From assembly GCF_001748365.1 (NCBI RefSeq), contig NZ_BDHH01000001.1:47415-111414 (forward strand): a stretch of DNA of 64,000 nt. Reading direction: 5' to 3'. Below the pieces are notes generated by a model. That model searched no databases. It saw only the letters and a list, made by a program, of their open reading frames with translations, and was not told the origin of the DNA. This DNA comes from Fusibacter sp. 3D3. Lineage in GTDB: Bacteria; Bacillota; Clostridia; Peptostreptococcales; Acidaminobacteraceae. How positions within the stretch are numbered: position 1 is the stretch's first letter; each line of letters starts with the position of its first letter. Positions 8,700 through 17,615 of this stretch are shown here, piece by piece. A program made the position numbers and the translations under genes.

Positions 8700-10556
8700 T
8701 TAAAAGAGCAACAAGCCCACTCTGTAAAATGCAAAAGCGACGACCCAAGCCACTACGAATTGGTAAACCACCGAAAATCCCGTCCACTTCCAAGAATTCG
8801 TCTCTCTTTTGATAACCCCTACCACAGCGATACAAGGCGTGTAAAGTAAGACGAAGACCATGAAAACATAAGCCGTAAGCGGTTCAAAAGTACTTGATAA
8901 TGCGGTCAAAAAAGTAGCAGAGCCATCTGTTACGCCTAGAACAATCGCCATGTTGGAAATAATCATCTCCTTAGCAAGCATCCCAGTGAGTAACGATAGT
9001 GAAATTTGCCAAGAATCAAATCCAAGTGGCGCCATAATAGGAGCCATAGCCTTACCAATACTCGCACCAAAACTTTCATGAATAGGAACCATGCCTGTCA
9101 TATTAAAATTAAGTGTGAACCAAAGGATCACTGACGCCGCAAAAATAATAGTCCCTGCTTTTACCAAATACCCTTTTACACGTTCCCAAACATGAATAAG
9201 GAGCGATTTAAAGTTTGGAAGCCTATATACAGGCAGCTCCATAATGAAATGGGATTCATTTTCCCTGAATATGGTTTTCCTAAAAATAACCGCGACCAAC
9301 AGTGCGACCACAATGCCAAGTACATACAGCGAAAAAGTCACCAATGTCTCATAGCCTTTGAAGAACACAGAGGCAAAGAGCACATACACAGGAAATCTAG
9401 CGCCACAGGATACAAAAGGATTGATCAAAATACTCAAGAGTCGATCTTTTTCATTTTCAATAGTCCTTGTAGCCATAATCGCAGGCACGTTACATCCAAA
9501 GCCTAAAATCATAGGCACAAAAGTCCTACCGTTTAGACCGAATTTGGACATCCACTTGTCCATAATATAGGCCACTCTAGCCATATAGCCGCTATCTTCT
9601 AAAAGCGAGATGAAGAAAAATAAAATCGCGATGTTGGGCACAAAGGTCAAAACGCCACCTACACCACCGATAATACCGTCCACCACAAGTCTATTCATCC
9701 ACTCCGCCACGCCGACACTGGATAATAAAGCATCGATCGCAGGCCCTAAACGATCTGAAAAAAACACATCAATTGAATCTAAAAAAATGCCACCCACTTT
9801 GAATGTCATATAAAAAACAAAAGCCATAATGGCTAAAAATACTGGAAATCCAATATATTCATTTAAAATCCAATTATCAAGTTTAGCCGTTTGGGTATCA
9901 TAAACCACTGGTTCTTTCATCATGACGTCTTTTAAAAGTGCATCTATATACGCATAGCGCTTCGCTGAGACCAAGCCTTCAGCATAATGCCCTGCTTCAA
10001 TCTCTTTTAAAAGGGGACTGCCATCTGAATATTTTACGGGCTTGGATTGAGCCATCACGATTGCTTGATCCAATAGAGCATCGATGTTGAGCTTATTTTG
10101 AGCAGAAATTAAAACAACCGGGAAACCCAATTGTTTACTCATTTTTTCAATATTAATTTGAATATCTTTTTTTTCGAGTTCATCCATCATATTAATCGCA
10201 AGTACCATCGGGGTACTCAGCGCCATTAATTGAGTGGTCAAATACAAGTTTCTTTCTAACAAAGTGCCATCAACTACATTGATGATCACATCTGGTTTTT
10301 CATCTAATATATATTTTCTAGCGACAATTTCTTCTATACTAAAGGGTTCCAAGCTGTAAATACCCGGCAAATCAACCAAGTTGCATTCATGCCCTTTATA
10401 TTTCTTTTTGCCCTCTTTTTTTTCAACCGTCACACCTGGCCAGTTTCCCACATAGTGGTTCCCACCCGTTAGCGTATTGAATAAAGTGGTTTTTCCTGAA
10501 TTCGGATTACCTGCTATTGCCACATTGATAGGCTTCATGACATCACGATCCTTCAT
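8700..10556 (-). CDS. feoB: ferrous iron transporter FeoB
   Basis: GTP-driven Fe2+ permease of the cytoplasmic membrane. Residues 16-24 form the G1 loop (GNPNSGKTT), 36-45 the switch I region, 62-65 G3 (DLPG) and 122-125 G4 (NMMD). Then come a helical linker and the Gate/permease segments with 'FGCNVPAIMATRTIE' and a C-terminal 'LLYTPCIAVVGVIKRE'. At 618 residues it is shorter than the 770-residue enterobacterial form but complete in motifs. Its ATG overlaps the feoA stop by 1 nt (TAATG). An internal ATG (residue 7) with AGGA upstream is an alternative start. It lies in the operon feoA-feoB-Cys-rich protein-eamA, with a Fur-like site at the promoter. Confidence 0.96.
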   Translation of the reverse strand: MKDRDVMKPINVAIAGNPNSGKTTLFNTLTGGNHYVGNWPGVTVEKKEGKKKYKGHECNLVDLPGIYSLEPFSIEEIVARKYILDEKPDVIINVVDGTLLERNLYLTTQLMALSTPMVLAINMMDELEKKDIQINIEKMSKQLGFPVVLISAQNKLNIDALLDQAIVMAQSKPVKYSDGSPLLKEIEAGHYAEGLVSAKRYAYIDALLKDVMMKEPVVYDTQTAKLDNWILNEYIGFPVFLAIMAFVFYMTFKVGGIFLDSIDVFFSDRLGPAIDALLSSVGVAEWMNRLVVDGIIGGVGGVLTFVPNIAILFFFISLLEDSGYMARVAYIMDKWMSKFGLNGRTFVPMILGFGCNVPAIMATRTIENEKDRLLSILINPFVSCGARFPVYVLFASVFFKGYETLVTFSLYVLGIVVALLVAVIFRKTIFRENESHFIMELPVYRLPNFKSLLIHVWERVKGYLVKAGTIIFAASVILWFTLNFNMTGMVPIHESFGASIGKAMAPIMAPLGFDSWQISLSLLTGMLAKEMIISNMAIVLGVTDGSATFLTALSSTFEPLTAYVFMVFVLLYTPCIAVVGVIKRETNSWKWTGFSVVYQFVVAWVVAFAFYRVGLLLF

Positions 10557-10783
10557 TATACACTCGCAGGTGTAACATCTAACATGGCAGCAATTTGATC
10601 AGAAATTGCAAGTCTTGTGCCTCTTATTTCAACCACCATCGGACCATTTCTCGTCTTTAAAACAGGCATAAAACGCACGCCATCTGTCAAGCCCATATCT
10701 CTTAACTTGCGCTTTAATTTATCACTACCATTTATTGTATTTAATACAACGTGCTTACCAATCACCGCATTTGTTAAAGCCAT
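10556..10783 (-). CDS. feoA: FeoA-type SH3-like protein
   Basis: 75-residue protein with the FeoA core: 'LKRKLRDMGLTDGVRFMPVL' followed by 'GPMVVEIRGTRLAISDQIAAML', that is the SH3-like barrel with the 'MGL..G' and 'RG..LA.....A..I' landmarks. It is a cytosolic partner of FeoB. Start chosen at ATG 10783 because AAAGGAG lies 7 nt upstream; the longer frame to 10816 would start inside the operator. It is the first gene of the feo operon. Confidence 0.93.
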   Translation of the reverse strand: MALTNAVIGKHVVLNTINGSDKLKRKLRDMGLTDGVRFMPVLKTRNGPMVVEIRGTRLAISDQIAAMLDVTPASV

Positions 10784-10800
10784 AATATTCTCCTTTAAGC

Positions 10801-10855
10801 TGATAATGAATCTCATTCACACCTTAATTGTAGCACGAGTGATAATTACTGTCAA
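10801..10855 (-). promoter_or_regulatory. feo promoter with Fur-like operator
   Basis: On the minus strand TTGACA (10855-10850), a 17-nt spacer and TACAAT (10832-10827) form a near-consensus sigma-A promoter. Directly downstream, at the expected transcription start, lies an imperfect palindrome at 10801-10820 (GATAATGAATCTCATTCAC), with arms AATGA and TCATT; 14 of 19 positions match the classical Fur box. Iron repression by Fur is inferred. Confidence 0.7.
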
Positions 10856-10877
10856 TGTAAGTGTGCAAAAAAACACG

Positions 10878-12107
10878 CTATAAACATCTCTTTTCAATGG
10901 CCTGAACCGCAGCAACTGCACTTGAAAACGCCCATTGTAAATTATAACCGCCTGTGTCCCCGTCCACGTTAAGCACTTCACCTACAAAGTAGAGACCCTC
11001 AACGATTTTAGAAGCCATCGTCTTTGAATCTATCTCAGTAGTATCCACACCACCAACTGTGACCATCGCTTGTTTAAAGCCCTGTAGTGCATCTACTTTT
11101 ACTTCAAACTGCGTCAGCCATTTGATGAGCGCTTTTCGATTCGGCTTTGAAAGAGTCCCCATTTTCTCTTGACCTGTCAATCCAAGTGCTTTGAGTAACT
11201 CAGATTTAAACCGATCCAAGAGTTTAATTTGATTGAGCCAAAATGCCAATGGTCGATCTCCTGCTGTCTCTAAAAATAATTTTTCAGCTGCATCAGAGGA
11301 CATCCCAATCAAATTGAGATAGAGCAGATCATCCTTTTCAAGATAACGGCTCTTGTTCAAAACAACTGGGCCACTTATGCCAAAATGGGTAAATAACAAA
11401 TCGCCTTTATAAACGGCTCTTTGAGTGTACATGCCATCACGCGCCTTTAACATGTTGTGTACGAGCTCAACTTCTTTGAGCGCAATACCTGACCACTCAA
11501 GCGCACTGATCTTGCCAGACACTACCCCTGTCAAACCTGGCCTCGGTTCAACCACAGTATGCCCAAGTTTACGCGCAAAAGCATAGCCGTCACCTTCGGT
11601 CCCAAGTGCGGGGTATGATCTCCCTCCCGTTGCAATCATAACATTTAACGCTTCATAAAGCTGACCCTCCGTTACGATTTTAAAAGTGCCCTCACTTTTA
11701 TAAAGATCCAGCACAGGTGTCTTTTGAAGCATTTTTTTATGCCCCTTGCAGTCAATATCCTCTTTAAGTGCTTTGACAACCGCTTTGGCATCCAATGAAA
11801 CTGGAAAAATCTTTCCATCTTCTCTTTCAAAGCACTCAATGCCAAGACTTTCAAAATAAGCGACGGTTTGCTTGTTGTCAAAACTTAAAAGTGCGGGCTT
11901 TACAAATTTTTTTTGATCACCATACATGGCTAAAAAATGGCTCATATAACCGCTATGCGTGAGATTACATTGTCCCCCACCGGATACCATTACCTTTAAG
12001 CCCGGTCTATCCTTTTTCTCTAGAAGCAAAATATTTATGTTTTCAGCTTTTGAAGCGGCAAACAAACCGGCTGCTCCAGCACCGATTATGATCAAATCAT
12101 AAACCAT
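10878..12107 (-). CDS. HI0933/YhiN-family FAD-dependent oxidoreductase
   Basis: 409-residue flavoprotein. The N-terminus has the dinucleotide-binding motif 'LIIIGAGAAGLFAAS', then the family hallmark 'VMVSGGGQCNLTHSG' (about residue 45), 'MIATGGRSYPALGTEGDGYAFA', and a C-terminal 'GLYFVGEVLNVDGDTGGYNLQWAFSSA' for FAD binding. The family (BaiN/YhiN-like, 'aminoacetone oxidase') has no firmly fixed physiological reaction. Start ATG at 12107 is 9 nt after GAGGAG; the frame extends 34 codons further upstream, into the divergent promoter, without a better site. It is divergent from the ATPase gene at 12194. Confidence 0.88.
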   Translation of the reverse strand: MVYDLIIIGAGAAGLFAASKAENINILLLEKKDRPGLKVMVSGGGQCNLTHSGYMSHFLAMYGDQKKFVKPALLSFDNKQTVAYFESLGIECFEREDGKIFPVSLDAKAVVKALKEDIDCKGHKKMLQKTPVLDLYKSEGTFKIVTEGQLYEALNVMIATGGRSYPALGTEGDGYAFARKLGHTVVEPRPGLTGVVSGKISALEWSGIALKEVELVHNMLKARDGMYTQRAVYKGDLLFTHFGISGPVVLNKSRYLEKDDLLYLNLIGMSSDAAEKLFLETAGDRPLAFWLNQIKLLDRFKSELLKALGLTGQEKMGTLSKPNRKALIKWLTQFEVKVDALQGFKQAMVTVGGVDTTEIDSKTMASKIVEGLYFVGEVLNVDGDTGGYNLQWAFSSAVAAVQAIEKRCL

Positions 12108-12165
12108 TGATAAAATCTCCTCACTCTTTTTTAGATAATGCTTTTCTAATGCCCTTGTAACACGA

Positions 12166-12186
12166 TATAATGGTAGCATTGGAGGT
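12166..12186 (+). promoter_or_regulatory. -10 box and ribosome binding site fixing the next gene's start
   Basis: TATAAT at 12166-12171 and GGAGGT at 12181-12186. If the -10 box is used, transcription begins near 12178, so an ATG at 12170 would not be in the message. The only plausible in-frame starts are then TTG 12188 (too close), ATT 12191 or CTG 12194. Confidence 0.5.
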
Positions 12187-12193
12187 GTTGATT

Positions 12194-13324
12194 CTGAATA
12201 TCCAAGCAACCGAAGCTTCTAAAATGATAAATGCTCTAAGAAACGGCGTAGCGCCCATAGGTTTAACAGACCATTTAATTTTCGGCAGAGAAAAAGAACT
12301 GAATGAATTTAAGCGTTGTTTTTCTGCTCTTAAAGAGGGCGAGAGCATTGTCAAAATCATTACGGGTGAATACGGCGTCGGCAAATCACACCTTGTTAAT
12401 GCCGTTAAGAATTTAGCGCTAAAGGATGATTACCTCATTGCCTCATTCCAAGTCAATGATGGCTTTAGATTAAATAAAATTGACGATCTTTACTATGCCA
12501 TTATGCACAATCTGTACATGAAAGGGACACAATTTGAAAAAACTTCATTTAGTGAAATTTTTGATCTGTGGATTGAAAATCTTCAAACAGCACCCTTTCC
12601 AGATCGAAAGAGAGTGGAAATAAACTTGGTCTGCCAAGAGCTCTCAAAGTACAATACAAACTTCGCACGCGCATTTTTGATGTTCATGCGCGGCCGAATT
12701 CAGCGCAACCAAGAAATGCAAAATATAACCACCGCTTGGCTCACAGGTGAAAAGAATATTCCCTATGAACTCAAACACAAATACGATTTGGTCGGCTATG
12801 TCGATAAGACAAATACCCTTGATTTTTTAAAAGCATTTTCAAAATTAATAAATCTCTTAGGTTATAAGGGTTTAATCATCTTTATTGATGAACTCGATCA
12901 GGTCATCTCCGAAAGAAGCGACCTCAGAACACTTGCTTATAATAATTTAAAGCATCTTATTGATTTAACAACTTCTGGTGAAATGACACACAGCATGTTT
13001 GTCTTTTCGGGAACGCCTAATTTATTAACCGATTCTGAAAAGGGCTTTATGTCCCTTGAATCGCTTGCTCAGCGTCTCAATCTTCCACTTGACCACACCC
13101 TAGAGGATCCAAGACAAACCCTTATCCATCTTGAAAAATTACCAGAAAGTGCACTCTTACTACTGACACATAAAATACTTGAACTCTATAAAATTCAAGA
13201 AGAGCCCATAAAAGAACTCCCCACTCCACACCAAGTGATTGAACAGACTGATGCCTTCAATCTAAAAACAACGCGTCATTTTGTAACAAAGAGCATACAA
13301 TATCTAGACACCTTTTTAAAATAG
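12194..13324 (+). CDS. BREX BrxD-like (DUF2791-type) ATPase, orphan
   Basis: About 376-residue P-loop ATPase. Walker A is 'GEYGVGKSH' (about residue 58), preceded by 'FGREKELNEF'; Walker B is 'LIIFIDELDQV' (about residue 237), followed by sensor-like 'FVFSGTP' and an 'AQRL' arginine segment. The N-terminus 'EASKMINALRNGVAPIGL' matches the start of BREX BrxD and related ATP-binding proteins. No other BREX, Pgl or restriction genes are nearby, so a defence role is only a suggestion; many clostridial genomes seem to hold such solitary copies. The start is unusual: CTG at 12194, or ATT at 12191, fits the GGAGGT best. A clear terminator follows. The ATPase call is firm, the role is not. Confidence 0.8.
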   Translation: MNIQATEASKMINALRNGVAPIGLTDHLIFGREKELNEFKRCFSALKEGESIVKIITGEYGVGKSHLVNAVKNLALKDDYLIASFQVNDGFRLNKIDDLYYAIMHNLYMKGTQFEKTSFSEIFDLWIENLQTAPFPDRKRVEINLVCQELSKYNTNFARAFLMFMRGRIQRNQEMQNITTAWLTGEKNIPYELKHKYDLVGYVDKTNTLDFLKAFSKLINLLGYKGLIIFIDELDQVISERSDLRTLAYNNLKHLIDLTTSGEMTHSMFVFSGTPNLLTDSEKGFMSLESLAQRLNLPLDHTLEDPRQTLIHLEKLPESALLLLTHKILELYKIQEEPIKELPTPHQVIEQTDAFNLKTTRHFVTKSIQYLDTFLK

Positions 13325-13350
13325 AGAGCCCATGACCTCTCTATTTTTTT
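13318..13350 (+). terminator. intrinsic terminator
   Basis: AAATAGAGAG and CTCTCTATTT arms around an 8-nt loop with a T-run; overlaps the stop codon of the BrxD-like gene. Confidence 0.8.
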
Positions 13351-13383
13351 GCCTTCGCTTTAAACGGTTAAAAGTTAAAAACA

Positions 13384-15540
13384 TCACTCTGGTATCCTGA
13401 TTATGATTCTAGTGAACTGATTCAACTTTGATTCTATTTTGAGACTGCCCTCTTGCAGGCTAACTTCTTTTTTCACTTGGGTCAATCCCATGCCCAAGTG
13501 GGTTTCAACATCTGTTGTAATATTATTGTACTCAATGCCTCGTCCATCATCTTCAACCGTTATTTCGATAAAAGCACCTAAACTTTCAAATTTCACTTTT
13601 ACAGTGCCATATTCACTTTTATTCTTTCTAAAGCGATCCCCTGGCTTTTCAATCCCATGAATAATGGCATTGTCCATCAGATAGACTACACTTTTAAGAA
13701 TCTCTTTACAATTTGCATGATTTAAAACAGATTCATAACCTTCTACGACAATTGGATTCACTTTTTTACCTAATTTCCTAGCCAAATCCGAAATATACTG
13801 ATCGTACTTTTTAATACGTTTTTGATTCTGTTCATGTTTCATCTTAAGCACTAATGCTGTCGCCTTTTCATGTCCTGGCAGGCCCAATAACATTTTTTCA
13901 AGCTCAATAAAATCGGATTCTTCAACTAAAATGAAGTGTTCTTGCTTCATAACATCTGCATTTAGAACCCCTTCAAGCAGTTCTAAATCACTTGATAAAA
14001 TTTCATCCAAATCAAATGTTTCTTTCTCATCCAATACGCTTTGAAATTCAGTTTGGTCTACTAAAACCGCCACGAGATACTTGGGATCTTTGGTAATCTT
14101 GTATTTTAGGCTCAAAACACGCCCGTTTATGCTCACTTTACTTGACAGCAAATCTAGATAAAGTCGTTTGTCACTTTCAGTTTCCGCCTCAAAATACCGC
14201 CCTAAAATCGTTTCTGCATACAATTTATTTTCAAAATCATCTTGGTAGATCACATCAGTCATTTTTCTATGCTTGATATCGACATCAAAAAAAGCTTGCA
14301 GCGCCTCATTGTAGACATGATCTATATACAAATCCGATGTAAGCACCATCATGCCCTCTTCTACGGCATTTACCATCTCTTTGAATTGTATTTCGGTTTT
14401 ATCCGATCCATAGGCTTCTTTTAAAGGCACTATATTATCCGATTTAGAGGTCTGTTCGCTACTACCAGTTCTGGAAAAGCTTCTATAAATCAATATAACA
14501 AGAATCGGAAGCATCCCCAAACTTGAAGTCATAATACCACTCAAATTCAAATAAGCCATTCCTAAAAAATATGCAAATATAAGATTCACTTTCCACTGGA
14601 TCTTATACCGATTGCATATTAACGCAGAAGCTAAGATCAGAGCCAAATGGCCGTACCCAATAAAAGGCATATAATGAATCGGGACTATTGTCACGCCTGC
14701 TGCAAATAAGATCAAATATATTTTACCAAATGCTTTTGCAAATGACATAAATCGATCATTGCCTTTATATCCATAAGTTGCAAACAAAGTCGAAATATAT
14801 GCAAGTAAAAAGATTTGAATACGCATATATTCAAAATGAGAGAAAGCAACCGTTTTCTCAATTTCAGATATTGTAAAATTAAGAATAAAAGCTAGAACCA
14901 ACAATTCAAATAATATGCCTTTTACTTTAACTTGACCTGACACCCTTTGCCAAATCAGAAACATAAAAAAAACAAGTGCGAATGCCAATACAAGGCTATC
15001 CAATAGCCAAACTAAATATTGATTTCTTTCATAAGCCGTGAGCGCACCTAGATAAAGTTTTGATGCACTGGAAATCCGATTTGAATCTTGTTCAAAATAT
15101 ATAATAATTGTGATTTTCGAACTGTTAGGAATAAAGAGATAACCGTCTTTAACGCTTTGATGTTTTGAGATAGAGAGTGATTTTTCATAATGCATTTCAT
15201 TAATATACAAGTCAAAACTTTCATCAAAAAACGCATTGTTAATTACCAGTGGTTTTCCCACAAAGGACTCTGGTATTGTAAAAGTCTTATAAAGCGTCCC
15301 TCTAACTTTACTTTTCGGATTACTTTCACCGAATTGATCCAATGAAAAATTGCTTTTCCCTGTGGTTGAATCGAAAGCATCTGGTTTAATCCAAAACGCA
15401 TCCACGTAAGTCCATCCGTCAGACAAACTTATAATTTGATTTTCCCCAAATTCGAGTTTTTCAATCGTCGTATCACCAAAAGAAATCCATAGATTTAAAA
15501 AGATGAATACGAATAAAACGACCCCAACACTTTTTTTCAT
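13384..15540 (-). CDS. 7TM sensor protein with CheA-like ATPase domain
   Basis: 718-residue membrane sensor. Order: signal or TM helix (5-21); an extracellular jelly-roll-like domain of the 7TMR-DISM type (about 30-165, 'GTLYKTFTIPESFVGKPLVI...FDLYINEMHYEKS'); a block of about seven membrane helices (170-360); a PAS-like segment (about 385-510); and a C-terminal ATPase domain (about 590-718). The ATPase resembles CheA P4: 'VVYLMDNAIIHGIEKPGDRFR' (N-box), 'ITVEDDGRGI' (G1) and 'GMGLTQVKKEV'. No classic DHp H-box or CheA HPt histidine is seen, so its phosphorylation site is unclear. It is divergent from the H-NOX chemoreceptor gene, with 199 bp between starts, which hints at a shared pathway. 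Start ATG at 15540 is the family-like start with a signal sequence. Confidence 0.75.
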   Translation of the reverse strand: MKKSVGVVLFVFIFLNLWISFGDTTIEKLEFGENQIISLSDGWTYVDAFWIKPDAFDSTTGKSNFSLDQFGESNPKSKVRGTLYKTFTIPESFVGKPLVINNAFFDESFDLYINEMHYEKSLSISKHQSVKDGYLFIPNSSKITIIIYFEQDSNRISSASKLYLGALTAYERNQYLVWLLDSLVLAFALVFFMFLIWQRVSGQVKVKGILFELLVLAFILNFTISEIEKTVAFSHFEYMRIQIFLLAYISTLFATYGYKGNDRFMSFAKAFGKIYLILFAAGVTIVPIHYMPFIGYGHLALILASALICNRYKIQWKVNLIFAYFLGMAYLNLSGIMTSSLGMLPILVILIYRSFSRTGSSEQTSKSDNIVPLKEAYGSDKTEIQFKEMVNAVEEGMMVLTSDLYIDHVYNEALQAFFDVDIKHRKMTDVIYQDDFENKLYAETILGRYFEAETESDKRLYLDLLSSKVSINGRVLSLKYKITKDPKYLVAVLVDQTEFQSVLDEKETFDLDEILSSDLELLEGVLNADVMKQEHFILVEESDFIELEKMLLGLPGHEKATALVLKMKHEQNQKRIKKYDQYISDLARKLGKKVNPIVVEGYESVLNHANCKEILKSVVYLMDNAIIHGIEKPGDRFRKNKSEYGTVKVKFESLGAFIEITVEDDGRGIEYNNITTDVETHLGMGLTQVKKEVSLQEGSLKIESKLNQFTRIIIRIPE

Positions 15541-15613
15541 AATTTTTTTCCATTCTCTTTTTTATTTATTCTAACATAGTTTAACAATATTTTCGTCAAA
15601 TTTGTGATAACAA

Positions 15614-15643
15614 TTGCCTATTTCACTAAGGGTTTGGTATAAT
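15614..15643 (+). promoter_or_regulatory. promoter of the H-NOX chemoreceptor gene
   Basis: TTGCCT (15614-15619), 18-nt spacer, TATAAT (15638-15643). It leaves an untranslated leader of about 90 nt before the ATG at 15740. Confidence 0.55.
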
Positions 15644-15739
15644 TGAACTGGTTACAATTACAAATCGTTTTAACAAAATATTTTTGGGGTATATATGCTT
15701 TGTTTTACCAGTCTATTCAATTATGAGAGAGGTGTTTTT

Positions 15740-17554
15740 ATGAAAGGAACCGTAGTCAATATTTGGCTCAATACGATTTCATCTATGTTTGGAGAAAACC
15801 ATAGAAATGAAATTATGAAAAAGGAAGGCTGGAATCCATCGAGAATGATTACGCCTTTAGAGGAAATTGAGGATGCCAAAGTATTTTCGCTTATGAAGGC
15901 TTTTGCCACGAGCAAGGGCATGAAAACAGAGGATATGTGGCGCAAACTCGGGCAAAACAACATCGAATCATTTTACAAATGGTTTCCCTCGTACTTTGAT
16001 AAAAGCTCCGCTAAAAGCTTTATGATGCTCATGGATAAAGTGCATACTCAATTGACAAAGATGATTCCTGGTGCTAAGCCACCGAGATTAATGCCTGAAG
16101 AAATTGATGATAAAAACGTCATCATCACCTATAAATCCAAACGTGGACTTGTGGATTATCTCATGGGGCTTATTGAAGGCGCTGGTAAGCACTTTAACGA
16201 AAAAATAGAAGCCAAAATACTGGATAAATCCGTGGGTTCAGATGGTGTGCATACCGTTAGAGTTCACATAACCTTTGAAAAAGGGACAAAGACGGTTCGG
16301 CATTATGGCCTTTCCAAATTATTTTCGCTTGGATTTATAAAGAGCGCGCCTTTTAAAATTGCTTTGATGCCAACACTTTTGTCATTGGGATTGGTGCTTG
16401 GTCTAGATGGATTGTCTAATATCCCTCTTTTGATTGCAACCCCTCTTTCAGTGCTCATTTCAGGTGTTCTTATAGGCAGTGTCATTCTTAAACCTTCTAT
16501 GGATATTTCCGAAGAACTTGAAAAAGTTGGTGATCTCAATTTGAGAGATGATCTAGTCGTTCGAACAAATGACTACCATGAAGCCATTTTCAGTGCGCTC
16601 TCCACTACAAAAGACAAACTCCGTGAAGAATTCACTTATTTTAAAGGTGGCATGGATGATGTCTATTCCTTTACAGATAAATTTGCACAAGTTGCAAAAA
16701 ACATGGGGGAAGTATCCGATCTTATCTCTAGAGCTGTACAAGAAGTTGCAGAAGGCGCAATTCATCAAGCTACTGAAACCGAAAGTTCTGTCAGCATCTT
16801 AGCCGATAATATTGATATTTTAAATGAAATCAGCGCTAAAGAACTTGAAGGTAAGGAAAGTTTAGAATCTGCTGTGAAACAAATTGAAATTTCAGTGAAT
16901 GACCTTGAAAAAGTATCTGAAAATCTCAATCAAGTTAAAAACAACTTTGCAGGTGTCAATGTCCAAGGCACTGAAATCAGCAAAAAAATCAAAGATATTA
17001 TTGAAATTGTAAGCACGGTTGAAAGCATTGCGGAGCAAACAAACCTCTTGGCGCTCAATGCCTCTATCGAAGCTGCACGTGCTGGAGAAATGGGCAGAGG
17101 CTTCAGCGTTGTCGCCGAAGAAATCAGGAAACTTGCGGAAGATTCTAAAAATGCAGTCAACACCATAAACAGTAGTTTGCATGAATTTACAACGGGTGTT
17201 AACAACATGGTGAAGCAAGTCAACGATCAATTTATTGAACTGGAAAACGGCACTCAAACCATGGCTACTGTTGCTTCGGATAGTAAAGTGGCTTCAACCA
17301 GAATTCATACCGTATCCAGTTCTATTGCAGAAATTTCATCTAAGCTTTCACTGGAGACTGCTAAAATCAATAAAGTTTTTGAAAACATGCATACTTTAGC
17401 GGCTATTGCCGAAGAGAATTCAGCGACTTCACAAGAGATGAGTGCCAATGTCACAAACTTCTCTACTGAAATTGTAAGCTTATCTGAGAATATAGATGAA
17501 CTTGAAAAAGTCGTCTTATTCCTTAAAGACGAACTCAAACGCTACAAGCTCTAG
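15740..17554 (+). CDS. H-NOX (heme O2/NO-binding) methyl-accepting chemotaxis protein
   Basis: 604-residue fusion of an N-terminal H-NOX heme domain (1-185), two membrane helices (about 207-250), a HAMP-like linker and an MCP signalling domain with the hairpin tip '[21 protein letters not shown]' (about 430). H-NOX landmarks are all present at Thermoanaerobacter numbering: proximal heme ligand His102 ('[10 protein letters not shown]'), Pro115, and the YxSxR heme-propionate motif Tyr131-Ser133-Arg135. The distal-pocket residues Trp9, Asn74 and Tyr140 that stabilise bound O2 are also present, so it should be an O2 sensor rather than an NO-only sensor. It would report oxygen to the CheA/CheY system and so drive aerotactic avoidance in an anaerobe. 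Start ATG at 15740 follows GAGAGGTG; the homologous N-terminus begins 'MKGTVV' there. Confidence 0.95.
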   Translation: MKGTVVNIWLNTISSMFGENHRNEIMKKEGWNPSRMITPLEEIEDAKVFSLMKAFATSKGMKTEDMWRKLGQNNIESFYKWFPSYFDKSSAKSFMMLMDKVHTQLTKMIPGAKPPRLMPEEIDDKNVIITYKSKRGLVDYLMGLIEGAGKHFNEKIEAKILDKSVGSDGVHTVRVHITFEKGTKTVRHYGLSKLFSLGFIKSAPFKIALMPTLLSLGLVLGLDGLSNIPLLIATPLSVLISGVLIGSVILKPSMDISEELEKVGDLNLRDDLVVRTNDYHEAIFSALSTTKDKLREEFTYFKGGMDDVYSFTDKFAQVAKNMGEVSDLISRAVQEVAEGAIHQATETESSVSILADNIDILNEISAKELEGKESLESAVKQIEISVNDLEKVSENLNQVKNNFAGVNVQGTEISKKIKDIIEIVSTVESIAEQTNLLALNASIEAARAGEMGRGFSVVAEEIRKLAEDSKNAVNTINSSLHEFTTGVNNMVKQVNDQFIELENGTQTMATVASDSKVASTRIHTVSSSIAEISSKLSLETAKINKVFENMHTLAAIAEENSATSQEMSANVTNFSTEIVSLSENIDELEKVVLFLKDELKRYKL

Positions 17555-17570
17555 ACTAAAGCACTCTAAC

Positions 17571-17615
17571 AAAGGCCTCTGCAAAAGTCATATTTGATTT
17601 TCGCGGAGGCCCTTT
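17571..17615. terminator. bidirectional terminator
   Basis: AAAGGCCTCTGC (17571-17582) pairs with GCGGAGGCCCTTT (17603-17615) around a 20-nt loop. It serves the convergent H-NOX chemoreceptor and MATE genes. Confidence 0.75.

Noticed and set aside
12170-12193. ATG at 12170 as start of the BrxD-like gene
   Set aside because: It overlaps the TATAAT box and has no ribosome binding site; the strong GGAGGT lies downstream of it.
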